From assembly GCA_938022485.1 (NCBI GenBank), contig CALIEE010000277.1, positions 1 through 8,639 on the forward strand: a stretch of 8,639 nt of DNA, given 5' to 3'. The translations under genes and the position numbers were made by a program. The notes under the pieces are model-generated. The model worked only from the letters and a program-made list of their open reading frames with translations. It was not told the DNA's origin and searched no databases. The DNA is from an uncultured bacterium (GTDB lineage: Bacteria; Bdellovibrionota_C; UBA2361; SZUA-149; CALKYB01). Shown here one piece after another: positions 7,582-8,639 of this stretch; positions within the stretch are counted from its first letter, which is position 1, and every line of letters begins with the position of its first letter.

Positions 7582-7616
7582 ACCCTTCGCAGCCTCGCCG
7601 GACCGCCTTAAAAGGT
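7582..7616 (-). promoter_or_regulatory. PyrR binding loop (RNA hairpin) in the pyr leader
   Basis: Positions 7604 to 7591 read GGUCCGGCGAGGCU in the transcript. This matches 13 of 14 positions of the PyrR recognition consensus as I recall it from Bacillus work, ARUCCNGNGAGGYU. The single mismatch (A to G) keeps a G-U pair. The fold also fits. The lower stem ACCUUU/AAGGGU (6 pairs, one wobble) is followed by an asymmetric internal loop with UAAG on the 5' side and G on the 3' side. The upper stem GCGGUC/GGCUGC (6 pairs, two wobbles) closes the hexaloop CGGCGA. It starts about 16 nt after the predicted transcription start and is upstream of pyrR itself. The 3' lower arm includes the GAAGGG ribosome site of the leader ORF. 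Confidence 0.85.
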
Positions 7617-7637
7617 TTTTCATTTGCCTAACAGCGC

Positions 7638-7665
7638 ATTGTAGCAGAATGAACAATTCTGACAA
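7638..7665 (-). promoter_or_regulatory. Sigma-70-type promoter of the pyr operon
   Basis: The -35 box TTGTCA (7665-7660) and -10 box TACAAT (7643-7638) each match 5 of 6 consensus bases with a 16-bp spacer. It lies 31 bases beyond the comEC stop and points toward pyrR. The predicted start is near 7632, just before the PyrR binding loop. No better promoter was seen in the leader. Confidence 0.8.
7645..7661. promoter_or_regulatory. Perfect inverted repeat in the promoter spacer (possible operator)
   Basis: CAGAAT, 5 bp, ATTCTG: a perfect dyad with 6-bp arms placed between the -35 and -10 boxes and overlapping the last two -35 bases. A protein bound here would block RNA polymerase. No regulator is identified, and a 6-bp dyad can occur by chance. 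Confidence 0.35.
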
Positions 7666-7695
7666 GGGGGAGGATCCATAAATATTAGGGACTTG

Positions 7696-8639
7696 CTAGC
7701 CGAGGCCAGAGCTAAGGCCATCCAATTTTTCCATAGCCCAAAGAATGCCTTCAGTGGCCTTCAAAGCAAAGTTTAGAACCAAACCGGCTCCGGGTATTTG
7801 CAGAAACGATAGAACCAGTCCGACAAGAGCCATTCCAATAGAAAAAAATGAAAAGATTGGAGTAAAGAAGAAGTTATTTAGTGGTTGAACAAAATTTAGC
7901 TGCTCAGTCCAAATAAAGATAACTGGGGCAGTAAAGAGCCACGCGAAAAAGCTAACAAAGAAAGCTATAACCACTTTACTCTTGAGACCGGAGGCAATCC
8001 CTATATTTTGAGAAAGCCTCACTCCTGAACCAATTCCAAATAGTGCTAAAAAAATCAGCTGTGGCCCCATATCTAACCAGGCCCCTGGCCAGCAAGATAA
8101 AAACACCAAAGCCACCAGCAATAGCGACCTCAAACTAGTAAGTTTCACTCCTAAAACCCTGCTGACTGAAAAAAGTAAGAGCATAAAAAGTGCTCGTAGA
8201 GTGGCTTGTTCACCTCCAGCCACCCAAACATAAAAACAGCTAACAGCAAAGCCCAGGACTGAGAGCAAGACCTGCCGAGGAAGAATATGAAAATAGTTAA
8301 CTCGACTAACTAGCCCAGTCAGCAGCCAACAGGTCATGGCAAAGACAACCCCTGTGTGAAAACCTGAAACGACCAATAGGTGGCTTAAGCCTGTGCGTTT
8401 AAACAGCTCTGACACACGGCTTCCGGGCAAGCTACGCTCACCTAAGGTGGCTGCAAGTATTACTCCTAATACCTCTTCACTGCCCTTAAATTGAGCAAAA
8501 AGGCCCTCAACAAATTTTCTCTTTTGCTTTGGACAGCCGATATCTGTGACCTCAACTACCTTAACCGTCCTACCTCGAACTAAGCCGCGATAGCCTCTTC
8601 GGTAAAGATGCCCCTGCCACGATATTGGTGGGGGTCTAG
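7696..8639 (-). CDS. comEC: ComEC/Rec2-family DNA uptake channel, C-terminal part (5' end cut by window edge)
   Basis: ComEC forms the inner-membrane channel that brings single-stranded DNA into naturally competent cells. The frame is open from the window edge (first full codon at 8637) to TAG at 7696, giving 313 visible residues. A TTG at 8430 is not the real start, because the family's conserved sequence continues upstream. A soluble stretch (about 1-50) and ILAATLGERS lead into the Competence domain, with FKRTGLSHLLVVSGFHTGV at about 79-97 matching the family's HLLAISGLHVG signature. PQLIFLALFGI (about 192-202) and TAPVIFIW (about 236-243) follow, with roughly seven hydrophobic segments. 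The protein stops soon after the last membrane segment, so the C-terminal metallo-beta-lactamase-like domain of long ComEC proteins is absent. It is upstream of the pyr promoter and functionally unrelated to pyrimidine synthesis. Confidence 0.88.
   Translation of the reverse strand, partial: RPPPISWQGHLYRRGYRGLVRGRTVKVVEVTDIGCPKQKRKFVEGLFAQFKGSEEVLGVILAATLGERSLPGSRVSELFKRTGLSHLLVVSGFHTGVVFAMTCWLLTGLVSRVNYFHILPRQVLLSVLGFAVSCFYVWVAGGEQATLRALFMLLLFSVSRVLGVKLTSLRSLLLVALVFLSCWPGAWLDMGPQLIFLALFGIGSGVRLSQNIGIASGLKSKVVIAFFVSFFAWLFTAPVIFIWTEQLNFVQPLNNFFFTPIFSFFSIGMALVGLVLSFLQIPGAGLVLNFALKATEGILWAMEKLDGLSSGLG

Larger units (their letters stand above)
7347..7632 (-). other. 5' untranslated leader of the pyr operon mRNA
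   Basis: About 285 nt between the predicted transcription start (near 7632, placed 6-7 nt after the -10 box) and pyrR. The region between the comEC stop and the pyrR start is 349 bases and holds no recognised protein family. In transcript order it has a PyrR binding loop, an 80-codon ORF, a CCCTG/CAGGG hairpin and a GGCC hairpin with a pyrimidine-rich tail. Then come two TTTTCCACA repeats, a pair of mutually exclusive helices and the pyrR ribosome site. The length and structure are typical of a regulated leader. The exact transcription start is inferred. Confidence 0.65.

Noticed and set aside
7579..7665. Extension of the leader ORF to a TTG at 7665 (109 aa)
   Set aside because: That TTG is part of the -35 box, upstream of the predicted transcript.
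7428..7665. Tested the leader as a known structured RNA (RNase P, SRP RNA, tRNA, T-box)
   Set aside because: None of their signature sequences is present; a GGTTCTAA loop only superficially resembles a tRNA T-arm.
7666..7695. Terminator after comEC
   Set aside because: No stable hairpin with a T-run follows the comEC stop, so read-through into the pyr leader remains possible.

Overview
Every gene in this window lies on the minus strand. The core is a compact de novo pyrimidine operon, read right to left: pyrR, pyrB, pyrC, carA, carB. It is preceded by a 349-base non-coding leader and, further upstream, by the 3' part of a comEC-like gene. carB runs off the left edge close to its natural end, and comEC runs off the right edge. 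The plus strand shows no credible gene.

Base composition is mid-40s %GC by eye. The content (PyrR, type I dihydroorotase, an ATCase without a regulatory subunit gene beside it, separate carA and carB) fits a bacterium outside the enteric Gammaproteobacteria. The order resembles the Bacillus pyr operon without the uracil permease gene. I cannot place the organism with confidence.

Layout: comEC fragment (7696-8639); promoter with -35/-10 hexamers (7638-7665) and a perfect inverted repeat in its spacer; a leader of about 285 nt containing a near-consensus PyrR binding loop (7582-7616), an 80-codon leader ORF, two DnaA-box-like repeats and alternative hairpins; pyrR (6777-7346); pyrB (5764-6750); pyrC (4473-5774); carA (3300-4439); carB (1-3297). 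Junctions are tight: 26 nt, an 11-nt overlap, 33 nt and 2 nt.

CarA/CarB make carbamoyl phosphate, PyrB joins it to aspartate, and PyrC closes the ring to dihydroorotate. PyrR would sense UMP/UTP and bind the leader RNA. The most interesting feature is the leader. The lower stem of the PyrR loop contains the Shine-Dalgarno sequence of the leader ORF, and the stop codon of that ORF overlaps the pyrR start. This suggests PyrR could repress the first ribosome entry site and, by translational coupling, its own operon. That mechanism is inferred from sequence only.
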